From Serratia fonticola (GTDB taxonomy: Bacteria; Pseudomonadota; Gammaproteobacteria; Enterobacterales; Enterobacteriaceae), in contig NZ_CP011254.1 in assembly GCF_001006005.1 (NCBI RefSeq), positions 5,270,001-5,334,000 on the forward strand: DNA of 64,000 nt. The letters are read 5' to 3'. The notes beneath the pieces were generated by a model, which saw only the letters and a program-made list of their open reading frames with translations, was not told where the DNA came from and made no database searches. The position numbers and the translations under genes were made by a program. This document shows, in pieces, positions 1 through 9,164 of this stretch (position 1 is its first letter; each line of letters begins with the position of its first letter).

Positions 1-1
1 A

Positions 2-790
2 AAATTCCGGCGTATCCAGGGCTATCTGCGCAGCGGCGATTGCTATCAGATCAATTTGGCTCAGCGTTTTTCCGCCCCGTACCAAGGGGACGAATGGCAG
101 GCATTCCAGCAGTTAAGCGCCAGCAACCGTGCGCCGTTCTCCGCTTTCCTGCGCCTGCCCGCCAACGCGGTATTGAGCGTTTCACCAGAACGTTTCCTGT
201 GGTTGGCCGATCGGCAAATCCAGACCAGGCCAATCAAAGGTACGCTACCCCGCCTTGCCGATGCCGCGCTGGATGCAAAACAGGCGCAAAAATTGGCCAA
301 TTCGCCCAAGGACCGGGCCGAAAATCTGATGATTGTCGATCTGCTGCGTAATGACATTGGCCGTGTGGCAGAGCCTGGCAGCGTGAAGGTGCCGGAACTG
401 TTCGTGGTTGAGCCGTTCCCGGCGGTACATCATCTGGTCAGTACCATTACTGCCACTCTGCCCGCCAACCGCTCGGCTAGCGAGCTGTTGCGCGCCTGTT
501 TTCCCGGCGGATCGATTACCGGCGCGCCCAAAGTGCGGGCAATGGAAATCATCGAAGAACTGGAGCCGCAGCGCCGTAATGCCTATTGTGGCAGCATTGG
601 CTATCTCAGCGTTTGCGGTACCATGGACACCAATATCACCATCCGCACCCTGATTGCCGAAAACGGGCGCATCAGCTGTTCTGCCGGTGGTGGCATCGTT
701 GCAGATAGTCAGGAACAGGCGGAGTATCAGGAAACCTTTGATAAGGTAGGCCGCATCTTGCCACAGCTGGGGGAGTTTACCGTTTCGTGA
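2..790 (+). CDS. pabB: Aminodeoxychorismate synthase component I (3' part, start outside window)
   Basis: The gene enters from the left edge; about 262 C-terminal codons are present. PabB converts chorismate plus ammonia (from PabA) to 4-amino-4-deoxychorismate for folate synthesis in the cytoplasm. The chorismate-binding fold is clear: PIKGT, whose lysine is the covalent nucleophile that separates PabB from anthranilate synthase, then a [10 protein letters not shown] stretch, GSITGAPK and a C-terminal [10 protein letters not shown]. The stop overlaps the GTG of nudL by 4 nt (GTGA), so the two genes are probably translationally coupled, as in E. coli. Identity is secure. The N-terminal third cannot be judged. 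Confidence 0.95.
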   Translation, partial: KFRRIQGYLRSGDCYQINLAQRFSAPYQGDEWQAFQQLSASNRAPFSAFLRLPANAVLSVSPERFLWLADRQIQTRPIKGTLPRLADAALDAKQAQKLANSPKDRAENLMIVDLLRNDIGRVAEPGSVKVPELFVVEPFPAVHHLVSTITATLPANRSASELLRACFPGGSITGAPKVRAMEIIEELEPQRRNAYCGSIGYLSVCGTMDTNITIRTLIAENGRISCSAGGGIVADSQEQAEYQETFDKVGRILPQLGEFTVS

Positions 791-1365
791 GCCATCAGGA
801 CTATCCGGCCTCATTGGCCGATTTTATCAGCCGCTTTCAGCTGCAACAGCCGCAGGCGACGCAGGTCTCCCACAACTCGCGCCCAGCCGCCGTGCTGATC
901 CCCATCGTTTGTCGGCCAGAACCGACTCTGCTGCTCACCCGCCGCGCCGACTCATTGCGTAAACATGCGGGTCAAGTGGCCTTCCCCGGTGGTAAAACCG
1001 ATGCTGAAGACGGTTCTCCCATCATTACCGCACTGCGTGAAGCGCAGGAAGAAGTGGCGATCCCACCGCAGCGGGTGCATGTCCTCGGCCAGTTGGCCCC
1101 GCTCGACAGCAGCACCGGTTTTCAGGTGACGCCGGTGGTGGGCCTGATCCCGGCAGATGTGGCGTTTCATGCCAACGAAGATGAGGTCGCCGAGGTGTTC
1201 GAAATCCCGCTGCACGAAGCGCTGCGGCTCTCACGCTATTATCCGTTGGACATTCATCGTGGTGGCCACGCACATCGAGTCTATCTTTCCTGGTATCAGA
1301 GCCAGTTCGTCTGGGGTCTGACGGCCGCGATTATTCGCCGCCTGGCACAGCAAGTCAGCATCTGA
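787..1365 (+). CDS. nudL: Nudix hydrolase NudL (CoA pyrophosphatase family)
   Basis: A 192-residue Nudix protein of the NudL/YeaB type. The family is predicted to cleave coenzyme A or CoA derivatives to 3'-phosphoadenosine 5'-phosphate and 4'-phosphopantetheine. The UPF0035 signature is visible as [25 protein letters not shown] sequence around residues 40-60, followed by the Nudix helix [10 protein letters not shown]. The GTG start lies inside the pabB stop region (4-nt overlap), which fits coupling and the conserved pabB-nudL pair. The length equals the E. coli protein. The biochemical role is inferred from family. Confidence 0.93.
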   Translation: MSHQDYPASLADFISRFQLQQPQATQVSHNSRPAAVLIPIVCRPEPTLLLTRRADSLRKHAGQVAFPGGKTDAEDGSPIITALREAQEEVAIPPQRVHVLGQLAPLDSSTGFQVTPVVGLIPADVAFHANEDEVAEVFEIPLHEALRLSRYYPLDIHRGGHAHRVYLSWYQSQFVWGLTAAIIRRLAQQVSI

Positions 1366-1737
1366 ATTTGGTATTTTTCGTGACATACGTCACGTTAAAG
1401 CCGGGATTACCTGTCGTTTTGAGTATAAAGCGATCGCTATCACTCCAGCAGCCTGTTTTATCAACTACCGTTACCGCTATCGATGTTTTAAAAAAACTGT
1501 AAACTCTCTCTTCAACCTTACGAAATACCTGTAAAATAGCCACGACCGGAATAAACCACTAATATTATAAGGATTACCCCGGCAGTTTTTTAAGGCGTTA
1601 ACAGCAATACCAAGGATTACTTTATTTCATGCGAAAAGGGCCGCAAAACCCGTACGGCCCTTTTACACTATCGCCGTTCCCTGCGCGGTTTTTAACCGCA
1701 GCAGCCATAACAATATGCCTCTTTAAGGAGTTTTAGC
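1366..1737. other. Intergenic region nudL-sdaA with palindrome and terminator
   Basis: This 372-nt gap holds no convincing gene. A perfect 6-bp inverted repeat CGTGAC-ATAC-GTCACG lies at 1379-1394, just after nudL, and could be an operator or a weak hairpin. An intrinsic terminator follows at 1634-1664 (separate entry). The sdaA promoter must lie between the two or just after the terminator; I could not fix it. The sdaA ribosome binding site AAGGAG sits at about 1724-1729. Confidence 0.5.
1634..1664. terminator. Rho-independent terminator upstream of sdaA
   Basis: A perfect 10-bp inverted repeat AAAAGGGCCG / CGGCCCTTTT encloses an 11-nt loop. The A-run and T-run flanks make it readable in both directions. 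It lies between nudL and sdaA. Because it precedes the sdaA RBS by only about 60 nt, it could also act as an attenuator of read-through into sdaA. Confidence 0.7.
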
Positions 1738-3102
1738 GTGATTAGCGTTTTCGACATGTTTAAGATCGGCATCGGCCCGTCCAGCTCTCATACGGTTGGA
1801 CCGATGAAAGCCGGCAAACAGTTTGTCGACGATCTGGTAAACGAAGGCTTGATGCCTTCCGTCACGCGTGTTGCCGTCGATGTTTACGGCTCACTCTCAT
1901 TGACCGGTAAAGGTCACCATACCGATATCGCCATCATTCTCGGCCTGGCGGGCAATATGCCTGATACCGTCGATATCGATGGCATCCCGGGCTTTATTCG
2001 CGATGTTGAGCAACGTCAACGCCTGATGCTGGCCAGCGGCCTGCACGAAGTCGATTTCCCCCGCGATGGCGGCATGGTCTTCCGTAGCGACAATATGCCG
2101 CTGCACGAAAACGCCATGCAGATCCATGCCTTCGCAGGCGACAAGCAGATTTACAGCAAAACCTATTACTCCATCGGTGGCGGGTTTATCGTTGACGAAG
2201 AACATTTCGGCAAAGCCGAAAGTAACGAAATCTCGGTTCCCTATCCGTTCCACTCGGCAAGCGAAATGTTGGCCCACTGCCACGCTACCGGTCTGTCCCT
2301 CTCCGGGATGGTCATGCAAAACGAACTGGCACTGCATAGCAAGCAGGAGATCGAAGCCTATTTCGGCAACGTTTGGCAAACCATGCGCGCCTGTATCGAT
2401 CGCGGTCTGAACACCGAAGGCGTACTGCCTGGCCCGCTGCGGGTTCCACGCCGCGCCTCCGCCCTGCGCCGCTTGCTGGTTTCCTCAGACAAACTGTCCA
2501 GCGACCCAATGAACGTGATCGACTGGGTCAACATGTTTGCGCTGGCGGTAAACGAAGAGAACGCCGCCGGTGGCCGCGTGGTGACCGCCCCAACCAACGG
2601 AGCCTGCGGGATCGTCCCTGCGGTGCTGGCTTACTACGATCATTTCATCGAGTCCGTCAGCCCGGAAACCTATGTCCGCTACTTTATGGCGTCGGGCGCG
2701 ATTGGCACTCTGTATAAAATGAACGCCTCGATTTCCGGTGCCGAAGTGGGCTGCCAGGGCGAAGTGGGTGTGGCCTGTTCGATGGCCGCTGCGGGCCTGG
2801 CCGAGTTGCTTGGCGGCAGCCCTGAGCAGGTTTGCATCGCCGCCGAAATCGGCATGGAGCATAACCTGGGCTTGACCTGCGATCCCGTTGCCGGCCAGGT
2901 ACAGGTCCCTTGCATCGAGCGCAACGCCATTGCCTCGGTGAAAGCGATCAACTCGGCGCGTATGGCATTGCGCCGCACCAGCGAGCCGCGTGTGTCGCTG
3001 GATAAGGTGATCGAAACCATGTACGAAACCGGTAAAGACATGAACGCCAAGTATCGTGAGACCTCCCGTGGCGGTCTGGCGATCAAGGTTCAGTGTGACT
3101 GA
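1738..3102 (+). CDS. sdaA: L-serine ammonia-lyase SdaA
   Basis: A 454-residue iron-sulfur L-serine dehydratase that deaminates L-serine to pyruvate and ammonia in the cytoplasm. The single-chain enterobacterial form carries the N-terminal substrate motif GPSSSHTVGP (about residues 14-23). The cysteines expected to bind the oxygen-labile [4Fe-4S] cluster are in the C-terminal half (GCQGEVGVACSMAAAG, then LTCDPVAGQVQVPC). The GTG start follows an AAGGAG box with 8-nt spacing. Position after pabB-nudL matches E. coli sdaA rather than sdaB or tdcG. No defect is visible. Confidence 0.96.
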   Translation: MISVFDMFKIGIGPSSSHTVGPMKAGKQFVDDLVNEGLMPSVTRVAVDVYGSLSLTGKGHHTDIAIILGLAGNMPDTVDIDGIPGFIRDVEQRQRLMLASGLHEVDFPRDGGMVFRSDNMPLHENAMQIHAFAGDKQIYSKTYYSIGGGFIVDEEHFGKAESNEISVPYPFHSASEMLAHCHATGLSLSGMVMQNELALHSKQEIEAYFGNVWQTMRACIDRGLNTEGVLPGPLRVPRRASALRRLLVSSDKLSSDPMNVIDWVNMFALAVNEENAAGGRVVTAPTNGACGIVPAVLAYYDHFIESVSPETYVRYFMASGAIGTLYKMNASISGAEVGCQGEVGVACSMAAAGLAELLGGSPEQVCIAAEIGMEHNLGLTCDPVAGQVQVPCIERNAIASVKAINSARMALRRTSEPRVSLDKVIETMYETGKDMNAKYRETSRGGLAIKVQCD

Positions 3103-3112
3103 TTAAGTCTGT

Positions 3113-3138
3113 CCCCCTCGTCGTCACCGGCGAGGGGG
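3113..3138 (+). terminator. GC-rich hairpin after sdaA
   Basis: An inverted repeat CCCCCTCG / CGAGGGGG with a 10-nt loop starts 10 nt after the sdaA stop. No U-tract follows directly, so it is a weak or Rho-assisted terminator candidate. A second hairpin (GGTGCC / GGCACC type) lies near 3178-3200. The rest of the 336-nt gap up to 3438 shows only AT-rich promoter-like sequence for the next gene. Confidence 0.5.
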
Positions 3139-3438
3139 AACGGCTGAAAAAACCTGAACTGGCTACGCAACACGTAGGGTGCCTCATGCGGCACCTGCTT
3201 AGAGAATCAATAGGTTAACCTCGTTGTCCCGTACAAACTCAGCAATACTGCTAATCTGACCACCTCGCCCATCCGCCGGTTAACCCCCAAATTTCCCCTT
3301 TGATCGCGCCAACCGAAATAATTTGTTGAGTTACCATCAATTTTCCATGCGAACAGGCTAGAATTAGCCAAGCATAGTATTACTGAAATTGCGCCTGGAA
3401 GTGGCGTCAGGCAGCTAGACTGAACAAGGACTTACCGG

Positions 3439-5085
3439 ATGTTGATGACCCAACTTGCCGCATCGAAATACCGCTATTACCGTTGGCTTCTCGCCGGCGC
3501 GGTTGGGTTGGCTATTTTGTTGATTTCGCTCTATACCCGCTACTATCAGGAAGTCCGTAATACCGAGCAGAACCAGCGCATGCTGGCCAGCCGGGTGATC
3601 ACCAAACTCAATGCGTTGCTGCTACCCGCAGAGCAACAGGCTCTCAGCACCATGTCGCTGGTCGGGCAACCCTGCGATTCGGTGATACCAACGTTACGCT
3701 TTCGTGCCGCACAGAATCAGGCACTGCGCTCGTTGCTGCTGGTCAAGGACGGTACGATTTATTGCTCCAGCCTGTTTGGCCAACGCCACTATGTGTTTAC
3801 CACCATTTTCCCAACCATGACCAAAGGCGGCATGCAGCTGGCACTGCGCCCTTCCATCACGGTAGCCAAAGGAACGCCAACGCTGGTGCTGTGGACTCCG
3901 TTGCCCGATCAAAGTACCAGCGGAGTGTTGCACGTTTTCAATATCGATCTGTTGTCCAATTTCCTGCTGGAACCGCAAGAGCCTTTTGCTCATCGGGTAG
4001 CCCTGAACGTGGGTGCCTACAGACTGGAATATGGTCAACAGGAAATTACCCTGAGCGATGGCAAAGCCGAAGGCCTGCAATACACCGCCAAATCCGCCAA
4101 GTATCCTTTCTCCATCTCCCTGTTTGGCCCCGATGCCCGTACTCTGGCGCTGGCCGCACTACCGCGCCATATTCCTCTGGCGTTGATGCTGAGCCTGCTG
4201 GCGGCCTACGTGGTCTATCTGATCACCGCCAACCGCATGAGCCTGTCTTACCATATTGGCCACGCCATTGCGCATCGCGAATTTCGCGTTTATTGCCAGC
4301 CGATTATCAACAGCGATAATGGGCGCTGTGTCGGCGTCGAAACCTTGATGCGCTGGAAGAACAAGCGACAAGGCTGGATTTCGCCAGACGTGTTTATCCC
4401 GCTGGCCGAACAGCACGCCCTGATCATTCCGCTAACGCGTTATCTGATGACCACGGTGGTAGAAAACCTCAACCTGTTCCCCCCTCGCCCCTCTTTCTAT
4501 ATCAGCATCAACGTCGCAGCAGAGCATTTCAATACCGTCAGCATTATTGATGATATCCGCCGCATCTGGCTGCCCGCCCATCCGATGCCGTCACTGATGC
4601 TGGAGCTGACGGAGCGAACCGCCCTGTCGGAGATTCAGCATGAACAGATTAAAACGCTCAAAGAGATGGGCATCATGCTGGCGATAGACGACTTTGGCAC
4701 CGGCCACAGCTCGCTCAGCTATCTGAAAAAGCTCAGCCCGGACGTGTTAAAGATCGATCGTGGTTTTACCGCCGCCATTGGCACCGACGCGGTCAATGCC
4801 ACCGTGACCGATACCATCATTACGTTGGCACAGCGCCTGAAATTAAAACTGGTGGCCGAAGGGGTTGAGACAGAGGAGCAGGCAGAGTATCTACGCTCGC
4901 AGGGGGTAAATGCCTTACAGGGGTATTATTTTGCCAAGCCGATGCCGATCAACGTGTTTCCACTGTGGCTGCAACAGTATGAAACCCGCCAACGTGTATT
5001 ACATCAGCAGAAACAGGCAGAAAAAAAACCAGGGCCCTCACCCCAACCCTCTCCCACAGGGAGAGGGAGCAGTCCGGAGCTGTAA
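3439..5085 (+). CDS. pdeD: Membrane-bound EAL-domain c-di-GMP phosphodiesterase (PdeD/YoaD type)
   Basis: A 548-residue protein with an N-terminal membrane helix (about 17-36), a periplasmic CSS-motif sensor domain (the CSS occurs as IYCSSLFG), a second membrane helix (about 240-262) and a cytoplasmic EAL domain (about 270-520). EAL signatures are present as ETLMRW (an ETL variant of EAL), DDFGTGHSS, KIDRGF and EGVETEEQ, so c-di-GMP hydrolysis to pGpG is expected. In this family, disulfide status of the CSS cysteines controls activity. The last about 20 residues (KPGPSPQPSPTGRG...) are encoded by an intergenic palindromic repeat that has replaced the native C-terminus. Synteny with yoaE supports the ortholog call. 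Confidence 0.92.
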   Translation: MLMTQLAASKYRYYRWLLAGAVGLAILLISLYTRYYQEVRNTEQNQRMLASRVITKLNALLLPAEQQALSTMSLVGQPCDSVIPTLRFRAAQNQALRSLLLVKDGTIYCSSLFGQRHYVFTTIFPTMTKGGMQLALRPSITVAKGTPTLVLWTPLPDQSTSGVLHVFNIDLLSNFLLEPQEPFAHRVALNVGAYRLEYGQQEITLSDGKAEGLQYTAKSAKYPFSISLFGPDARTLALAALPRHIPLALMLSLLAAYVVYLITANRMSLSYHIGHAIAHREFRVYCQPIINSDNGRCVGVETLMRWKNKRQGWISPDVFIPLAEQHALIIPLTRYLMTTVVENLNLFPPRPSFYISINVAAEHFNTVSIIDDIRRIWLPAHPMPSLMLELTERTALSEIQHEQIKTLKEMGIMLAIDDFGTGHSSLSYLKKLSPDVLKIDRGFTAAIGTDAVNATVTDTIITLAQRLKLKLVAEGVETEEQAEYLRSQGVNALQGYYFAKPMPINVFPLWLQQYETRQRVLHQQKQAEKKPGPSPQPSPTGRGSSPEL

Positions 5086-5195
5086 TTAGGTGTAAGAGTT
5101 AATCTGGAACAGGGTGATGTAAAGGACGAAAACCGTAGTTTAGTTGTGGCACATTCGGTCCCCTCTCCCTGTGGGAGAGGGTTAGGGTGAGGGGC
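5035..5195. repeat. REP doublet (REPIN-like) between pdeD and yoaE
   Basis: Two inverted copies of a GC-rich palindromic unit. The left arm at 5035-5067 reads CCCTCACCCCAACCCTCTCC and continues into ACAGGGAGAGGG. The right arm at 5160-5195 is its reverse complement with one T/G variation. About 90 nt separate them. Each arm can fold on itself (CCCTCTCCC/GGGAGAGGG) and the two arms can pair with each other. The left arm lies inside the pdeD reading frame, and the right arm ends 1 nt before the yoaE stop codon. Related copies occur at 11.5-11.9, 20.35, 39.2 and 57.4 kb. Confidence 0.85.
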
Positions 5196-5196
5196 A

Positions 5197-6744
5197 TTAC
5201 TCGTCTTGCTCGTGCAGCGGTTTCACCTTGGTGATGCTGACCAGTTCGATGCGATAATCCGAGATCTCAAGGATTTCAAAACGCAGGTCGTGGAGTTCGA
5301 CCACGTCGCCCACCGTTGGCATCTGGCCAGAATATGAGAGCAGGAAGCCCGCCAGCGAGGCGTAATCCTCGGTGGGGCTAACCAAATCGTCACAGTCCAA
5401 CGCCTGCTCCAACGAGTGGAGGTCCGCACCGCCTTTCACCAGCCAGCGGTCGCCATCCTCGATAATATCCGGCGTTTCATCTTCGTCCGGGAACTCACCG
5501 GCAATCGCTTCCAGCACGTCTAGCGGCGTGACCAACCCCTGCACCACGCCAAACTCATTGGTCACCATCACCAGACGGCCCTTGGCCCGGCGCAATACCG
5601 CCAGCAGCTTGATCACGTCCATGGTTTCCGGTACGACGATCGGCGGTGTGCGCGCGGCAAACTCGGCGATATCCACGCCCTGATCCAACGCGACCAGCAG
5701 ATCCTTGGCACGCACCACGCCGATAAACTCGTCCAGCTCATAGCGGCAAACCGGGAACAGGCTATGCGGGGTATCCAGCAACTGTTCGCGCACCTCGTCG
5801 CGGGAACGTTCGCAATCTACCCACGAAATCTCGGTGCGTGGTGTCATCACGCTGCGCAAGGTACGGGAAGCCAATGTCAGCACGCCGCTGATCATGTAGC
5901 GTTCCTCCTGCGCAAAGGTTTCTTTCACCTTACGCAGGCTGTCTTCATCCACCTGTTGCTGGGTACGCTGTTGCCCCATCAGGCGCATAATCGCTTCAGC
6001 CGTGCGTTCGCGCATCGGGCGGCGAGACTCGTGCTTGATGAAGTTGCGCCGTGCAATCTGGTTAAACATCTCGATCAGGATCGAGAAGCCAATCGCTGCA
6101 TACAGATAGCCTTTCGGAATGTGCACGCCAAGGCCTTCGGCAATCAGACTCAGGCCGATCATCAGCAGGAAGCTCAAACAGAGCACCACGATGGTCGGAT
6201 GGGCGTTCACGAAGTTGGTCAAAGGTTTCGAGGCCAGCAACATCACCGCCATCGCAATCACTACCGCTGCCATCATGACCGGCAGATCGTTGACCATCCC
6301 CACTGCCGTGATCACCGCGTCGAGCGAGAACACCGCATCAAGGATGACAATCTGCACCACCACCGCCCAGAATTTGGCGTAGCCACGGTTAGCACCTTCC
6401 TGATGGGTGCTGCCCTCCAGCCGTTCATGCAACTCCATCGTGGCTTTGAACAACAGGAATACCCCACCAAACAGCAGGATCAGGTCGCGGCCAGAGAAAG
6501 CGAATTCCCCCACGCTGAACAGCGGTTTGGTCAGCGTCACCATCCATGAAATCACCGACAGCAACCCAAGACGCATCACCAAGGCTAATGAAAGGCCGAT
6601 AATGCGCGCTTTATCACGCTGCTTGGGCGGTAGTTTGTCGGCCAGAATGGCGATGAATACCAGGTTGTCGATACCCAGCACGATTTCCAAGACCACCAGG
6701 GTCAATAACCCGGCCCAAATCGAGGGGTCCATTAATATTTCCAT
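5197..6744 (-). CDS. yoaE: TerC/CBS/CorC-HlyC multidomain membrane protein YoaE
   Basis: A 515-residue inner-membrane protein. Residues about 1-235 form a seven-helix TerC domain with acidic residues in the membrane ([26 protein letters not shown]). A tandem CBS pair follows (about 300-425), then a CorC_HlyC transporter-associated domain (about 435-510). The TerC family is linked to metal-ion handling, but no substrate is proven for YoaE. It is convergent with pdeD, as in E. coli, where the pair is also neighbouring. The start [10 protein letters not shown] matches the E. coli protein. Confidence 0.93.
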   Translation of the reverse strand: MEILMDPSIWAGLLTLVVLEIVLGIDNLVFIAILADKLPPKQRDKARIIGLSLALVMRLGLLSVISWMVTLTKPLFSVGEFAFSGRDLILLFGGVFLLFKATMELHERLEGSTHQEGANRGYAKFWAVVVQIVILDAVFSLDAVITAVGMVNDLPVMMAAVVIAMAVMLLASKPLTNFVNAHPTIVVLCLSFLLMIGLSLIAEGLGVHIPKGYLYAAIGFSILIEMFNQIARRNFIKHESRRPMRERTAEAIMRLMGQQRTQQQVDEDSLRKVKETFAQEERYMISGVLTLASRTLRSVMTPRTEISWVDCERSRDEVREQLLDTPHSLFPVCRYELDEFIGVVRAKDLLVALDQGVDIAEFAARTPPIVVPETMDVIKLLAVLRRAKGRLVMVTNEFGVVQGLVTPLDVLEAIAGEFPDEDETPDIIEDGDRWLVKGGADLHSLEQALDCDDLVSPTEDYASLAGFLLSYSGQMPTVGDVVELHDLRFEILEISDYRIELVSITKVKPLHEQDE

Positions 6745-7330
6745 ATCAGACTCCAGAAGAAAGACAGGTTGGCAGAGCTGCGCTCAGACGTAGGGAGGCA
6801 AACGCAGACGTGGCGTTGGCGATGACAGAGAGAAAACAGGATGGCACTAACAGGAAGCAGCCATAAGGCCGAGCGAACGTTGTTGCGCCAACAGGTGGCG
6901 GGTGAAACCTTGTAAAACAGTAACTTCGGTGACAGTCCATAGGGAGGGCTGAGGCCCTTCACTCCTTGGTTATGAAAGAAGAATGCACTCTAACAGGAAA
7001 TTTTTCGTCAGAAAAGTGGCTTTGTTCAGTTTACGTCTCATTTTGTAACAGCTTTGCTGTTTAATTCCGCAAACTAACTATTCGGCTTAATCGATCCACT
7101 AATAGCAGAGCAATGTCACAAAATTTATTTTTTCACGCACTAAAATAAATGGCGTTAACGGGAATTAACGGCCACAGGTTTTTGAAACTGCGTGATAAAT
7201 GTTAAGTGTGAGTTTCTTTTTTTCTACCATAATGTATTTGAACCAACGTATCTGAACCGCGGAAGTGACTGCCAGGATGGTGATGAGTCAAGACACGATC
7301 CGTGCCTTAAGTTCAACGAGGAGGTAGCGA
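6745..7330. other. Divergent intergenic region yoaE / manXYZ
   Basis: A 586-nt gap between divergent genes. The part next to yoaE (about 6750-6960) is GC-rich and would form a roughly 200-nt 5' leader; I recognise no riboswitch in it. Short frames there lack ribosome binding sites. From about 7000 to 7150 the sequence is AT-rich and carries the manX promoter/operator, including the palindrome at 7125-7148. The manX RBS is GAGGAG just before 7325. Confidence 0.5.
7125..7148. promoter_or_regulatory. Palindromic operator candidate (Mlc-like) upstream of manX
   Basis: A perfect 7-bp inverted repeat TTATTTT / AAAATAA with a 10-nt centre, in the AT-rich region 180 nt before manX. The form (A/T-rich arms around a C/G-containing core) resembles Mlc operators, which control manXYZ in E. 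coli. Assignment is by resemblance and context only. Confidence 0.45.
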
Positions 7331-8302
7331 GTGGCAATAGCTATTATCATCGGCACACACGGGACTGCAGCGGAACAATTGCTGAAAACAGCAGAAATGC
7401 TATTGGGTGAGCAAGCCAACGTCGCCTACATAGATTTCGTTCCCGGTGAAAATGCTGAAACGTTAATTGAGAAATACAATGGGAAAATCAGTGAGCTCGA
7501 TACCAGCGATGGCGTCCTGTTTCTGGTTGATACCTGGGGCGGCAGCCCGTTTAACGCGGCCAGCCGCATCGCAGTAGACAAACCACACTATGAGGTTATC
7601 ACCGGGGTTAACATTCCCATGCTGGTGGAAACATTCATGGCCCGTGATGACAACCCAAGCTTTGACGAACTGGTCGCGCTGGCGTTGGAAACCGGTCGTG
7701 AAGGCGTGAAAGCGCTGAAGAAACCGGTGGAAGAGAGTGTTAAGCCCGTCGCGCCACAAAGTGCCCCAGCTCCAAAAGCCGCTGCGCCCCAAGCGCCTCT
7801 CGGCCCCAATGACCATATGAAAATCTGCCTGGCGCGTATCGACGATCGTCTGATCCACGGCCAGGTTGCTACCCGCTGGACCAAAGAGACTAACGTCAGC
7901 CGCATCATCGTAGTCAGTGATGAAGTGGCCGCCGACCACGTCCGTAAAACCTTGCTGACTCAGGTTGCCCCCCCAGGCGTTACCGCTCACGTTGTTGACG
8001 TGGCGAAGGCGATCCGCGTCTGGAACAACCCGAAATATGCAGGTGAGCGCGTGATGCTGCTGTTCACCAACCCAACCGACGTTTGGCGTCTGGTTGAGGA
8101 AGGGGTGAATATCACCTCGGTGAATATCGGTGGTATGGCGTTCCGCCAGGGTAAAACCCAGGTGAATAACGCGGTGTCCGTCGATGAGAAAGACATCGAG
8201 GCGTTTAAGAAGTTAAACGAGCGCGGGATTGAACTTGAAGTCCGTAAGGTCTCTTCCGACAGTCAGCTAAAAATGATGGACCTGATTAACAAACTCAATT
8301 AA
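7331..8302 (+). CDS. manX: PTS mannose-family transporter subunit IIAB
   Basis: A 323-residue cytoplasmic PTS protein. The IIA domain (about 1-130) carries the phosphorylated histidine His10 in IGTHG. An Ala/Pro-rich hinge (about 131-158) links it to the IIB domain, whose phosphohistidine is His176 in DDRLIHGQV. It passes phosphate from HPr to mannose, glucose, glucosamine or related sugars entering through ManYZ. GTG start after GAGGAG. An upstream in-frame possibility does not exist; a 72-residue frame at 7192 is out of frame. First gene of manXYZ. Confidence 0.96.
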   Translation: MAIAIIIGTHGTAAEQLLKTAEMLLGEQANVAYIDFVPGENAETLIEKYNGKISELDTSDGVLFLVDTWGGSPFNAASRIAVDKPHYEVITGVNIPMLVETFMARDDNPSFDELVALALETGREGVKALKKPVEESVKPVAPQSAPAPKAAAPQAPLGPNDHMKICLARIDDRLIHGQVATRWTKETNVSRIIVVSDEVAADHVRKTLLTQVAPPGVTAHVVDVAKAIRVWNNPKYAGERVMLLFTNPTDVWRLVEEGVNITSVNIGGMAFRQGKTQVNNAVSVDEKDIEAFKKLNERGIELEVRKVSSDSQLKMMDLINKLN

Positions 8303-8357
8303 CGGCAACGTCGTTAATTTTTTACTCAGAGCTGTTTGGTCATATAGGAGAAGTGCA

Positions 8358-9158
8358 ATGGAGATCACCACTCTTCAGATTGTACTGATATTTATCGTTG
8401 CCTGTATCGCCGGGATGGGTTCCGTCCTGGATGAGTTTCAATTCCACCGCCCGTTAGTGGCCTGTACGCTGATTGGCTTCGTTCTCGGTGACATCAAAAC
8501 CGGTATCATCATCGGCGGTACGCTGGAGATGATCGCACTGGGTTGGATGAACATCGGGGCTGCGGTTGCACCCGATGCGGCGTTAGCGTCGATTATTTCC
8601 ACCATTCTGGTTATCGCCGGTGGGCAAAACATCGGTGCCGGTATTGCCCTGGCGATCCCACTGGCAGCAGCAGGCCAGGTACTGACCATTATCGTTCGTA
8701 CCATCACCGTGGCCTTCCAGCATGCGGCGGACAAAGCGGCAGAACGGGGTAACCTGAACGGCATTACCGTGATCCACATCGCGGCCCTGCTGGTACAGGC
8801 AATGCGTGTCGCAATTCCTGCGGTGATCGTTGCGGTCTCTGTCGGGACAGCTGGCGTCCACGCCCTGCTTAACTCAATTCCGGAAGTGGTCACAGGCGGT
8901 CTGAACATCGCCGGTGGCATGATCGTGGTAGTCGGTTACGCGATGGTCATCAACATGATGCGTGCCGGTTATCTGATGCCATTCTTCTACCTGGGCTTCG
9001 TTACCGCAGCCTTCACCAACTTTAACCTGGTCGCACTCGGTGTGATCGGTGTGGTGATGGCGGTGCTCTACATCCAGCTCAGCCCTAAATACAACAAGTC
9101 TCAGGTGGTTCAGGCCAACCCTGCCGGTGCCAACGACCTCGATAACGAATTGGACTAG
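8358..9158 (+). CDS. manY: PTS mannose transporter subunit IIC
   Basis: A 266-residue polytopic inner-membrane protein that forms, with ManZ, the sugar channel of the mannose PTS (also the site used by phage lambda DNA and some bacteriocins in E. coli). It is Gly/Ala/Ile-rich throughout with repeated hydrophobic helices and the family motif near LDEFQFHRPLV. RBS AGGAG lies 10 nt upstream of the ATG. It sits 55 nt after manX and 6 nt before manZ. Confidence 0.96.
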   Translation: MEITTLQIVLIFIVACIAGMGSVLDEFQFHRPLVACTLIGFVLGDIKTGIIIGGTLEMIALGWMNIGAAVAPDAALASIISTILVIAGGQNIGAGIALAIPLAAAGQVLTIIVRTITVAFQHAADKAAERGNLNGITVIHIAALLVQAMRVAIPAVIVAVSVGTAGVHALLNSIPEVVTGGLNIAGGMIVVVGYAMVINMMRAGYLMPFFYLGFVTAAFTNFNLVALGVIGVVMAVLYIQLSPKYNKSQVVQANPAGANDLDNELD

Positions 9159-9164
9159 GAATAG

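Noticed and set aside
1379..1394. CGTGAC-ATAC-GTCACG palindrome as a defined operator
   Set aside because: Perfect but short; no regulator or promoter could be tied to it.
5764..6549. 261-codon frame on the plus strand
   Set aside because: Antisense to yoaE; His/Gln/Arg-rich nonsense composition typical of shadow frames.
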